NCBI GenBank assembly: GCA_964504565.1
Contig: CAZDEY010000002.1
Span: forward strand, 62,001-126,000
Source of the DNA: Cesiribacter sp964504565
GTDB taxonomy: Bacteria; Bacteroidota; Bacteroidia; Cytophagales; Cyclobacteriaceae
Reading direction: 5' to 3'
Length of the DNA: 64,000 nucleotides
The position numbers and the translations under genes were made by a program. Below the pieces are notes generated by a model. The model saw only the letters and a list, made by a program, of their open reading frames with translations. It searched no databases and was not told the origin of the DNA. Shown here piece by piece: positions 7,701-15,133 of the stretch. The first letter of the stretch is position 1. Each line of letters begins with the position of its first letter.

Positions 7701-8446
7701 ATGCACATAACCCTTGCTACCTTATACCTCATTCTTAATTTTTCGGTTTGTGCGGTGCTTATACTATTTGGCTATCGAGTAATTAAAGTTAGTTATGGCA
7801 ATACCCGAAAAACGTTACAAAAAACTGTTGCTTGGATAATTATACTTTCAGTATGGCAGCTTTATATTTATACGGTAGCCAAAACCGGAGTACTACAGGA
7901 TTTCAGCTTTCCGCCTAAACTGGTTTTGCTGCTGGTTCTACCCGCATTTATATGTATCGGAATATTTGTTGCTACCAACCGGCAAAGTAAATGGATGAAT
8001 GCGCTGCCGGTTTCCTGGTTGGTATTTTACCAAAGCTTTAGGGTGTTTATTGAGTTGTTGTTTGTAGCCTCGGTAGGGGCAGGAACACTCCATCAAAAGC
8101 TAGTATTGAAGGCTACAATTTCGATTTGATTTTTGCCCTCAGCGCACCAATTATAGGGTTACTTTATCTTAAAAAAGGAACTTCATATTCGAGGATCTTA
8201 AAAATATGGAATGTGGTTGGGTTGGTAGTTATAGCATCAATAATTACGGTAATCATGACTACGATCTATGTACCTGAATTGTACGGGCCTGATACCTTAC
8301 CTATGCCTAAAGAATTTGGGGCTTACCCCTATGTTCTTGTTGCGGGCTTTTTAATGCCTTCGGCAGTGCTGGTTCATATTATTTGCTTAATGAAGTTAAG
8401 TAGAAAGCGTAGCACAAAGGCTGAGAAAGCACTTAAAACGGCATAA
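7701..8446 (+). pseudogene. Integral membrane protein gene broken by a -1 frameshift
   Basis: Two frames together encode one polytopic protein. The first (7701-8129) gives four or five helices up to LHQK, then runs to an out-of-frame end (LVLKATISI). The second (through 8446) continues as ASIEGYNFDLIFALSAP plus three more helices. If one A were missing from the run caaaag at 8094-8099, restoring it would read LHQKASIEGYNFDLIF with no other change. The merged protein would be about 247 aa and resembles an uncharacterised Bacteroidota membrane family with a conserved EGYNFD segment (from memory). It could be a real mutation or a draft-assembly base error. The TTG at 8126 is unlikely to be a true start. 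Confidence 0.75.
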
Positions 8447-8474
8447 AAAAAGCTACAGATTTTAATCCGTAGCT
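8444..8474 (-). terminator. Terminator of the alcohol dehydrogenase gene
   Basis: agctac at 8451-8456 pairs with gtagct at 8469-8474 around a partly paired loop. On the minus strand the stem is followed by a run of seven T (8444-8450). It lies between convergent genes. Confidence 0.7.
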
Positions 8475-8497
8475 CATGTATAGTTGGATGAATAGCT

Positions 8498-9655
8498 CTA
8501 GGGTGTAATTACCACCTTTACACAATCATCTTCCTTATTATTGAAGATTTTGTAGGCTTCCGGGGCTTCATCAATAGATATTCGATGGGTAATTATATCG
8601 TCCAGCGTTACTTTTTCTTCCTTAACTAATTCAATAAGCTGGTCAATATATTCTTGTACCGGGGCCTGGCCAAGCTTTACGGTCAGGTTTTTATCGAATA
8701 TTTGCCCTAGCGGAAAATTATTATAGTAGCTGCCGTATACCCCCACCACGGTAACGGTGCCGCCTCGGCGTACGGCGCTAAAGCAGTTTTCTAGAACTTT
8801 AGTGGTACCTACCTGCATTCTAACGGTATTAAGAATTTTCTCGGCAACGTTACGATCGGCCTCCATACCTACGGCATCAATGCAAACATCGGCCCCGCGC
8901 CCGGCCGTCATTTCCCGAATGCGTTCCACTACATCTACCTCATCGGCATTAATAACCTCGCTATTGGCGGTATCTTTCGCTTTTTGTAATCTATAAGGCT
9001 GAATATCTACCCCAATAACCCGGCCGGCTCCTTGCAGCCAAGCCGACTTCTGCGCCATTATACCTACCGGCCCGCAGCCAAAAACTACTACGGTTTCGCC
9101 ACCCTGCAATTTGGCCCAGTCCACCGCCGTCCACCCAGTCGGAAATATATCAGTCAGGAACAGTACTTTTTCGTCGGGCAGGTTATCGGGCACAATGCGC
9201 GGACTTACATCGGCGTAGGGTACCCGTACGTATTCGGCCTGCCCGCCGGAGTAGCCGCCGTATAAGTTGGTATAGCCAAATAAAGCACCGCCCTTTTGGT
9301 CTAGCAGGCCACCCTCGGGGCCGTAGTGTTTATGGTTAGAGTTTTCGCATTGGTTAGGCCAGCTATGTTGGCAGAAATAGCAACTTCCGCAGCTTATCGG
9401 GAAGGGTACCACCACCCGGTCGCCCTTTTTTAAATTTTTTACCCCGCGGCCTAATTCTACCACTTCGCCCATAAATTCATGGCCGACAATCATATTTTCC
9501 AATTGCGGAATTTTTCCATTGTATATATGAAGATCGGAGCCGCAAATAGCAGTAGCGGTAACTTTTAGTATAATATCCTTTTCGTCCTCCAGTATCGGAT
9601 CGGGTACGGTATCTACCCGCATATCTTTAGGTTTATGGTATCTAACTGCTTTCAT
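8498..9655 (-). CDS. Zinc-dependent alcohol dehydrogenase (formaldehyde/threonine dehydrogenase-like MDR)
   Basis: 385 aa from ATG 9655; the frame is open seven codons further upstream, but MKAVRYHKPKDMRV is the conserved family start. Catalytic zinc ligands are visible in ATAICGSDLH and GHEFMGEV; a structural-zinc Cys cluster follows in ISCGSCYFCQHSWPNQC. The NAD-binding Rossmann motif is VVVFGCGPVGIMA. Length and sequence fit the glutathione-independent formaldehyde dehydrogenase-like branch of medium-chain dehydrogenases, which oxidise alcohols or hydroxy acids with NAD(P). The substrate cannot be told from sequence. Monocistronic. Confidence 0.88.
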   Translation of the reverse strand: MKAVRYHKPKDMRVDTVPDPILEDEKDIILKVTATAICGSDLHIYNGKIPQLENMIVGHEFMGEVVELGRGVKNLKKGDRVVVPFPISCGSCYFCQHSWPNQCENSNHKHYGPEGGLLDQKGGALFGYTNLYGGYSGGQAEYVRVPYADVSPRIVPDNLPDEKVLFLTDIFPTGWTAVDWAKLQGGETVVVFGCGPVGIMAQKSAWLQGAGRVIGVDIQPYRLQKAKDTANSEVINADEVDVVERIREMTAGRGADVCIDAVGMEADRNVAEKILNTVRMQVGTTKVLENCFSAVRRGGTVTVVGVYGSYYNNFPLGQIFDKNLTVKLGQAPVQEYIDQLIELVKEEKVTLDDIITHRISIDEAPEAYKIFNNKEDDCVKVVITP

Positions 9656-9750
9656 TGCAAAAATTTTAAGTATCAAAAAATAGTATGTACATAACCTGCT
9701 CAGTCAGTAGTTGTTAAAAAGTATTAATAAATTAATCAGCAAGAAAAGTT

Positions 9751-9758
9751 TAGTTTTG
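9751..9758 (+). promoter_or_regulatory. TAnnTTTG -7 box of the DUF1684 pseudogene
   Basis: TAGTTTTG is an exact match to the Bacteroidota -7 consensus, only five bases before the ATG at 9764. A transcript from it would be almost leaderless. No convincing -33 element. Confidence 0.4.
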
Positions 9759-9763
9759 AGGCT

Positions 9764-10369
9764 ATGATACGATTTATGGTATGCCTGCTGTTGTCAGTTA
9801 TGCTTTCACCCAAAATTCAGGCTCAAACCCATCAGAAAGAGATTGAAAAATTTCAGAACTAATTAAATGCGGAATACGCTAACCCGGAAACCAGTCCGCT
9901 CAGTAAGAAAGAGATTAAAGGCTTTACCGGTTTACCTTTTTTTGATGTAGATTCGGGCTACCGCGTTACTGCCCGGCTGAATTTTGATGTAGATACTGCC
10001 TACATGGTAATACCAACTACCAGCGGAAAAGCCAGGATGTACCGGCGCTATGCTGCGGCAGAATTTGAACTGGCCGGTAAGCCCTGCCGCCTCTATATCT
10101 ACTAAAGTTTACAATTAAGCCAGACTGAAGAGTATAGAGATTACCTGTTTATACCGTTTAAGGACAGAACCAGCGGTGAAGAAACGTATGGCGGGGGTCG
10201 CTATCTAGACTTAGAAATGACCAAAAATACTACTATTGTATTGGACTTCAATAAGGCGTATAACCCGTATTGTGCCTACAGCAACCGCTATAGCTGCCCC
10301 ATTCCGCCGCCGGAAAACCGGTTAAGTGTAGCTGTGAAAGCCGGGGTAAAAGCTCCGGTTTACGAATAA
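9764..10369 (+). pseudogene. DUF1684 family exported protein, two in-frame nonsense codons
   Basis: 201 codons in one uninterrupted frame apart from TAA at 9860-9862 and TAA at 10103-10105. The product has a signal peptide (MIRFMVCLLLSVML...QAQ) and the DUF1684 core: GLPFFDVDSGYRVTARL, YLFIPFKDRTSGEETYGGGR, LDFNKAYNPYCAYSNRYSCP and a C-terminal KAGVK. Both stops stand where a Gln codon fits: FQN-stop-LNAEY and LYIY-stop-SLQLS, that is CAA changed to TAA by one transition each. There are no frameshifts and the promoter box is intact, so inactivation looks recent. Function of DUF1684 is not established. Confidence 0.85.
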
Positions 10370-10553
10370 TTAGAATGGTTAGCTTAGACTTGTATAAAAA
10401 ATAAAATATTAATAATCAGGCCAAGAATTAGTTTGTCAATAAACTTTACGTATCTTGCCTAAGAATACCTGCCTTGGGTTATGTATTGAGTAATAACTTT
10501 TTATGTTTCTCGAGTGTTAGTTATTCACTATTTTCTTTTATTCTTTTTTACTA

Positions 10554-10910
10554 ATGAACATTTTCGTAGCAAAAATTAACTACCGCACTCAGGAAGATAG
10601 CCTGCGTAGCCTATTTGAACAATACGGTGAGGTAGATTCTGTTAAAATTGTAATGGACCGTGATACCGGTCGCTCTAAGGGCTTTGGCTTTGTAGAGATG
10701 CCTAACGATGAGGAGGCCCAGTCGGCAATTAGTGCCTTAAATGAAACTGATTTCGAAAACGCTACAATAGTAGTAAACGAAGCTCGTCCTCGCGAAAACA
10801 ACAATCGCGGTGGCGGTGGTGGATTCCGTGGTGGTAACCGCGGTGGCTACGGCGGCAACAGCGGCGGTGGTTACGGTGGTGGAGGCTACGGCGGTGGAAA
10901 CCGTTACTAA
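10554..10910 (+). CDS. Glycine-rich RRM RNA-binding protein
   Basis: 118 aa. One RNA-recognition motif fills residues 1-80: RNP2 is IFVAKI (residues 2-7) and RNP1 is KGFGFVEM (about residues 42-49), both with the aromatic RNA contacts. Residues 83-118 are an RGG/GGY-rich tail. This is the Bacteroidota/cyanobacterial cold-inducible type of RNA-binding protein, thought to bind single-stranded RNA in the cytoplasm. The upstream 180 bp is AT-rich and carries a gagtaataac/gttattcac inverted pair that could form a 5' UTR hairpin. Monocistronic with its own terminator. Confidence 0.93.
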   Translation: MNIFVAKINYRTQEDSLRSLFEQYGEVDSVKIVMDRDTGRSKGFGFVEMPNDEEAQSAISALNETDFENATIVVNEARPRENNNRGGGGGFRGGNRGGYGGNSGGGYGGGGYGGGNRY

Positions 10911-10932
10911 GCTAATCCAGCGTTAAAATACT

Positions 10933-10962
10933 AAGCCATCTCGTTTGAGATGGCTTTTTTTA
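10933..10962 (+). terminator. Terminator of the RRM protein gene
   Basis: aagccatctc pairs with gagatggctt around a GTTT-type loop, followed by seven T. A textbook intrinsic terminator. Confidence 0.9.
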
Positions 10963-11022
10963 TACTACTTTCTCACTCTGATTAGGGCAGTTCGTAATGC
11001 CAGTATTTGCTATAAAAGACCA

Positions 11023-11703
11023 CTAATAAGAACTGCTTACGGAAATTTCAATCTTGCTTACGGTTTCATCATCAGCGCTAATAGCGATTTTTAGAATGAA
11101 AAAATCAACGACGTTTTTTCCACTAATATCCTTTGCAAGATGGAAATTTTGATTAAATGGTGTAAGCGCTTCAATTATTTTGGAATCAGTTTTCGTATTA
11201 ATACCCCTTAAAACTTTAGGATCTTTTACTAATCCGGTTTCATCAACTGTTAGCTCAATATAGATTGTGCCTGACTCATTAAGTTGATTAGGTATGTTAA
11301 GTTTCTTGCCGACTTCGGCCAAGAATTTTTCATAACCAAGGATAGGTTCTGCCCTAACCAATCCAGCTGGTATAACCACGCCAACGGTAGTATGAACATC
11401 AGGGGGAGGGGGGATTGCGGATGCAGATTCTGTTTGTGCTTGTAGTGTTAAGCCGCTAGAGCAAATAACGAAGCTTAAGGCTGCAAGCTTAACAAATTGC
11501 TTATTAAGCTGATTAGTATGAAACACTCCGCAGATTTTCTTGTCAGAAGATTTGGCAAGAAGCCGTATTTCTTTAACTGATTTTGTTCGGAGATCAAGTA
11601 CAGCATTGGGACAACATTTACAGCTAAAACCCTCTTTAGTAGAAATTAACGAACCCAGATTTTCTGGACAGCTAAAGTATAAGGAAATCTTACCGTCGGA
11701 CAT
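11023..11703 (-). CDS. TonB-like C-terminal domain protein with N-terminal Cys-containing cytoplasmic domain
   Basis: 226 aa. Residues 1-70 hold scattered Cys (FSC, CKCC, KKIC) in an arrangement like the short cytoplasmic domain (C..C...VVDF...CGRF..DQLN) that precedes TonB-type domains in some Bacteroidota; here it ends ICGVFHTNQLNKQF. A single hydrophobic segment follows (VKLAALSFVICSSG, about residues 71-88). The C-terminal part (TIYIELTVDETGLVKDPKVLRG and on) is a TonB-C-like fold. Predicted as an inner-membrane protein spanning to the periplasm. Whether it energises any receptor is unknown. Base composition is more AT-rich than in its neighbours. Confidence 0.65.
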   Translation of the reverse strand: MSDGKISLYFSCPENLGSLISTKEGFSCKCCPNAVLDLRTKSVKEIRLLAKSSDKKICGVFHTNQLNKQFVKLAALSFVICSSGLTLQAQTESASAIPPPPDVHTTVGVVIPAGLVRAEPILGYEKFLAEVGKKLNIPNQLNESGTIYIELTVDETGLVKDPKVLRGINTKTDSKIIEALTPFNQNFHLAKDISGKNVVDFFILKIAISADDETVSKIEISVSSSY

Positions 11704-11766
11704 ATAGTTAAAACGATATGTAGATTTTGATATTGTTAGTTCAGCTGAAAACCGAAGGCTCCAGGA

Positions 11767-13224
11767 TTAAGCCGCTACCCGGCTCTTTAGTTTTTTGGTT
11801 AGTTCGGTTACCGAGTGCTTGAACTTAGAATCGGTTTCCATCATATCGTTAACCGACTGCACCGCGTGAATTACCGTACTGTGGTCGCGGCCGCCAAAGT
11901 GGGAGCCTATACCCTTTAGAGAATGAGTAGTAAATTCTTTGGCAAAATACATAGCTACCTGGCGGGCTACTACAAACTCGCGTTTGCGGCTTTTGCCTTT
12001 CATTTGTTCGGGGCTGATATCGAAATAAGCACCTACGGTTTTCTGAATGAAATCGATATTAACTTCCGTATCAATTTCCTGAACAATATTCTGAAGCGTA
12101 GCCTTGGTTAGCTCCAAATCAATAGCCCTGCGGTTTAGCGAGGCGTGGGCTAACAGGCTAATTAGTACGCCTTCCAGCTCTCGCATATTGGTATCAACGC
12201 TGTTGGCCAGGTACTCAATAACTTCGGTAGGTATTTGCAGCCCCTCTTGTTCTACCTTGCGCTGAATAATTGCCATACGCGTTTCTAGGTCCGGAGCCTG
12301 AATATCGGCGGTTAATCCCCACTTAAACCTACTAAGCAAGCGTTCCTGTAAGCCTTTAAGCTCGCGCGGCGGGCAGTCGCTGGTCATAATGATTTGCTTG
12401 CCGCTTTGGTGCAGGTGATTGAAAATATGGAAGAATATTTCCTGAGTTTTTTCCTTGCCGGCTAAAAACTGAACGTCATCAATTATCAGCACATCTACCT
12501 GCAGATAAAAGTGGCTAAAACTCTGAATGTTACCGCCTTTTACTGCCTCTAAAAACTGATTGGTAAATTTTTCGCTGGTAACGTACAGCACAAACTTGCC
12601 CTGGTGGTTGTTAATAATATCGTTGCCGATAGCCTGCACCAGGTGGGTTTTGCCTAAACCAACCCCGCCGTATACCATTAGCGGGTTAAAAGAAGTAGCG
12701 CCGGGCCGATCTGCTACGGCCTGTCCGGCCGAGCGGGCCAATCGGTTGCAGTCTCCCTCAATGTAGGTCTGAAAAGTATAGCGTTCGTTTAAGTGCGATT
12801 CTTGTTGCAACCCATTACCAAGCGACTGCAACTCAAACGGCGAACCTACCTCAACTGACGCGCCGTGATTATGGCCGTTACTGTTTTGGAATGCCGGATT
12901 TGCCTTTTTTGGGGCGTGGCTCATGGTAGGCAAGCTAACCGTTTTAGGCTGATACTGGTCGTTGCCTCGGTCCACTATTACTGAATAGTGAAGGCGCGCC
13001 GTATTGCCCAATTCCCGCGTAATGGCATCTTTCAGTATATTAACGTAGTTCTCTTCCAGCCACTCGTAAAAAAACTGGCTAGGCACCTGAATAGTCAGTA
13101 CGCCACCTTCTAAGGTAAGGGGTACTATGGGAGCAAACCAGGTATTAAACGATTGCTCGCCAACATGCTGCCGAATGTGTTCCAGGCAGTTAGACCATAC
13201 ACGATAACTAGCGTTTTTCTGCAT
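11767..13224 (-). CDS. dnaA: Chromosomal replication initiator DnaA
   Basis: 485 aa. Domain I (residues 1-80) has the WSNCLEHIRQHVGEQSFNTW start; a polar linker follows. The AAA+ domain has Walker A GGVGLGKTHL (186-195), Walker B VLIIDDVQFL and an arginine-finger region LLSRFKWGL. Domain IV ends with the DnaA-box-binding signature GRDHSTVIHAV. DnaA opens the replication origin. No cluster of DnaA boxes (TTATCCACA-like) is visible on either side, so the origin is probably elsewhere, as is common in Bacteroidota. No dnaN is adjacent. Confidence 0.98.
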   Translation of the reverse strand: MQKNASYRVWSNCLEHIRQHVGEQSFNTWFAPIVPLTLEGGVLTIQVPSQFFYEWLEENYVNILKDAITRELGNTARLHYSVIVDRGNDQYQPKTVSLPTMSHAPKKANPAFQNSNGHNHGASVEVGSPFELQSLGNGLQQESHLNERYTFQTYIEGDCNRLARSAGQAVADRPGATSFNPLMVYGGVGLGKTHLVQAIGNDIINNHQGKFVLYVTSEKFTNQFLEAVKGGNIQSFSHFYLQVDVLIIDDVQFLAGKEKTQEIFFHIFNHLHQSGKQIIMTSDCPPRELKGLQERLLSRFKWGLTADIQAPDLETRMAIIQRKVEQEGLQIPTEVIEYLANSVDTNMRELEGVLISLLAHASLNRRAIDLELTKATLQNIVQEIDTEVNIDFIQKTVGAYFDISPEQMKGKSRKREFVVARQVAMYFAKEFTTHSLKGIGSHFGGRDHSTVIHAVQSVNDMMETDSKFKHSVTELTKKLKSRVAA

Positions 13225-13382
13225 TGGTACCGAAATTTCCAGGATAGGAATTTAAGCGGGTTTTAAAGTTACGGAAGAAATAGCAATATTCAAGAACGGC
13301 GGGCGGGTTCCCGAAAAATTATAAGCGTATAGGTATAGCAGCTACTCTTAGATGAAAAATACTTGAAAATTTCCAATTTGAT

Positions 13383-14297
13383 TTAGCAGTAGCCGGGGCC
13401 AATCGGCATAGACTGGCTGGTAACACCCATTACTTTTCCGCCGGCGTTAAACTCATAATTCAGGCGACCTAGGTTAATACCCGACCAACCTACCTGGTTA
13501 ATTAGGGTAATTTCATTATCGGCATTTCTTACCTGGCGGGGTTCATTTAAAAAGCTGTGGGTGTGTCCGCCAATAATTAGGTCGATGCCTTTGGTTTGAG
13601 CAGCTAATCGGGTATCCGAAATTTTGTTACTTTCATATTCCAAGCCTAAATGCGAAAGGCATATAACTAAATGGCAGCCTTCGGAACGCAATTGTTGGGC
13701 CATTTCATTACTTACCGCCACCGGATCAAGGTATTTAGTTTCTTTAAACTGCCGGTCCTGTACCAAGCCTCGTAGTTCTATGCCCACTCCAAATACCCCA
13801 ACCTTTATTGGCCCTTTCTGGAAAATTTTATAGGGTTGGAAGCTACCGGCCAATTGCGTACGGGAGAAATCGTAGTTAGCAGTTAAAAACGAAAATTTAG
13901 CCAGCGGAAGCTGTTTTTCCAAACCTTCCAAACCTAAATCAAAATCGTGATTGCCGAGGGTGGCCGCATCGTAGCCCATTTCGTTCATGAGCTTGTATTC
14001 TAAACTTCCCTCAAAAAAATTGAAGTACGGTGTGCCCTGCCAGATGTCACCGGCATCCAACAGTAGAACGTTTTCCTGTTCCTGGCGGATTTTTTTTATA
14101 AGGGTAGCCCGGCGTGCTGCACCGGCCAGCCCGCCCCAAGTACGTCCATCGTCCGGAAAAGGCTCAATGCGGCTGTGTACATCATTGGTATGCAAAATTG
14201 TAAGGCGGGTGGTATTACTATTGGCTAACAGGGCGGGGCTAATAGCCATAGCTCCGGCGGCTAAGGTACTGGTTCGTATAAAATCTCGTCGGTTCAT
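13383..14297 (-). CDS. Tat-exported metallophosphatase (5'-nucleotidase N-terminal domain)
   Basis: 304 aa. The N-terminus is a Tat signal (NRRDFIR, then a hydrophobic stretch to PALLA). The calcineurin-like dinuclear metal site is complete: LHTNDVHSR, LDAGDIWQGT, TLGNHDFDLG, CLSHLG and IIGGHTHSF. It corresponds to the catalytic half of UshA/5'-nucleotidase. The nucleotide-binding C-terminal half is encoded by the upstream gene, six bases away in the same operon. Together they likely dephosphorylate extracellular nucleotides in the periplasm; alone this half might be a general phosphatase. Confidence 0.88.
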   Translation of the reverse strand: MNRRDFIRTSTLAAGAMAISPALLANSNTTRLTILHTNDVHSRIEPFPDDGRTWGGLAGAARRATLIKKIRQEQENVLLLDAGDIWQGTPYFNFFEGSLEYKLMNEMGYDAATLGNHDFDLGLEGLEKQLPLAKFSFLTANYDFSRTQLAGSFQPYKIFQKGPIKVGVFGVGIELRGLVQDRQFKETKYLDPVAVSNEMAQQLRSEGCHLVICLSHLGLEYESNKISDTRLAAQTKGIDLIIGGHTHSFLNEPRQVRNADNEITLINQVGWSGINLGRLNYEFNAGGKVMGVTSQSMPIGPGYC

Positions 14298-14303
14298 CAG
14301 CTA

Positions 14304-15062
14304 TTAGTTCAGTATTACTACGCGGCCTTCAATTTCGGCATCGGCCGGTTGGCCTTTAGCTTGCAAGTCCCTAAATTTATTTAGAATAACATCCCGAAAT
14401 AGTATATCAGTATTATCCACTATTTCCGATTCGCGCATAAACTCCATATTATCGCCACCCCAGGCCAGGTAATCGTAGGTGCTGAGGTAGTAAATTTTTT
14501 CGGATTGTAGCGGCTCACCGCCAATGGTTATGTTAGTAGCTTCATCGCCCCTAATTTTAAAGTGGGAATTGGCAGCGGCTACATTTTGGTTTCGCGCAGC
14601 ATAATTGAACAACTGCTGCAGTTGGGCACCGGTAATTTTGGTAAGTACCACCCGGTTTTCAAAAGGCATAAGCTCGTAAATGGTACCCAGGCGTATGGGG
14701 CCTTTAGGCAGCGGTATGCGCAGGCCACCCGTAGTTACCAGAGAAAGCGATACCGAGTCTCCCCAACGGTCCTGCCCGGCTTCCAGAAGCAAATCGGCTA
14801 CAAAGTTGCCCAGCGTGCTTTCTACTTTTTGCTTGGTTAGTTCCTTGGCACTGTAGCCCACAATTTCGTTCATTTGGGCTTCTAGTTGCTGCTTGTAGGG
14901 GTAGATTAGGTTATTGGTTTGAGAATCTTCGGCAATTTCGGCAGAGATTTCCAGGCTGGTAGCCTGCGGGGCCAGGGTGGTAGCTACTGGTTGGGGCTGA
15001 CAAGCAAAAATCTGAGCCAGTAGTGCAATCCAGAAGCTTCCCGGTAGTATACGCTTATACAT
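14304..15062 (-). CDS. 5'-nucleotidase C-terminal-domain lipoprotein
   Basis: 252 aa from ATG 15062 (the frame is open 11 codons further, but the promoter box at 15093-15100 supports 15062). A lipobox (AQIFAC) anchors it. The mature part matches the UshA C-terminal substrate domain: ESTLGNFVADLLL near residue 90, SLVTTGGLRIPLPKGPI, MPFENRVVLTKITGAQL and YDYLAWGGDNM. It lacks the metal site, which lies in the following gene. The two products would need to associate in the periplasm, one lipid-anchored by Sec and the other folded and exported by Tat. Confidence 0.87.
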   Translation of the reverse strand: MYKRILPGSFWIALLAQIFACQPQPVATTLAPQATSLEISAEIAEDSQTNNLIYPYKQQLEAQMNEIVGYSAKELTKQKVESTLGNFVADLLLEAGQDRWGDSVSLSLVTTGGLRIPLPKGPIRLGTIYELMPFENRVVLTKITGAQLQQLFNYAARNQNVAAANSHFKIRGDEATNITIGGEPLQSEKIYYLSTYDYLAWGGDNMEFMRESEIVDNTDILFRDVILNKFRDLQAKGQPADAEIEGRVVILN

Positions 15063-15092
15063 AAAATAGTAAGGGCGGTTCGGTTCCTTTTG

Positions 15093-15100
15093 CAAATATA
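15093..15100 (-). promoter_or_regulatory. TAnnTTTG -7 box for the split 5'-nucleotidase operon
   Basis: Read on the minus strand the bases are TATATTTG, an exact match to the Bacteroidota -7 box, with the start codon 30 bases downstream. No clear -33 element. Confidence 0.45.
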
Positions 15101-15133
15101 AGCTAACTTTAGGCTAAAATTTTAATAAAAGGC

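Noticed and set aside
8094..8132. Programmed -1 ribosomal frameshifting in the membrane gene
   Set aside because: The run caaaag is not a standard slippery heptamer and no downstream stimulatory hairpin or pseudoknot is evident.
9860..10105. Recoding of TAA as glutamine in the DUF1684 frame
   Set aside because: TAA ends many intact genes in this window (for example prs), so a general reassignment is not plausible; a pseudogene is simpler.
13225..13382. Possible origin of replication next to dnaA
   Set aside because: No clustered DnaA boxes and no AT-rich unwinding repeat were seen here or on the other side of dnaA.
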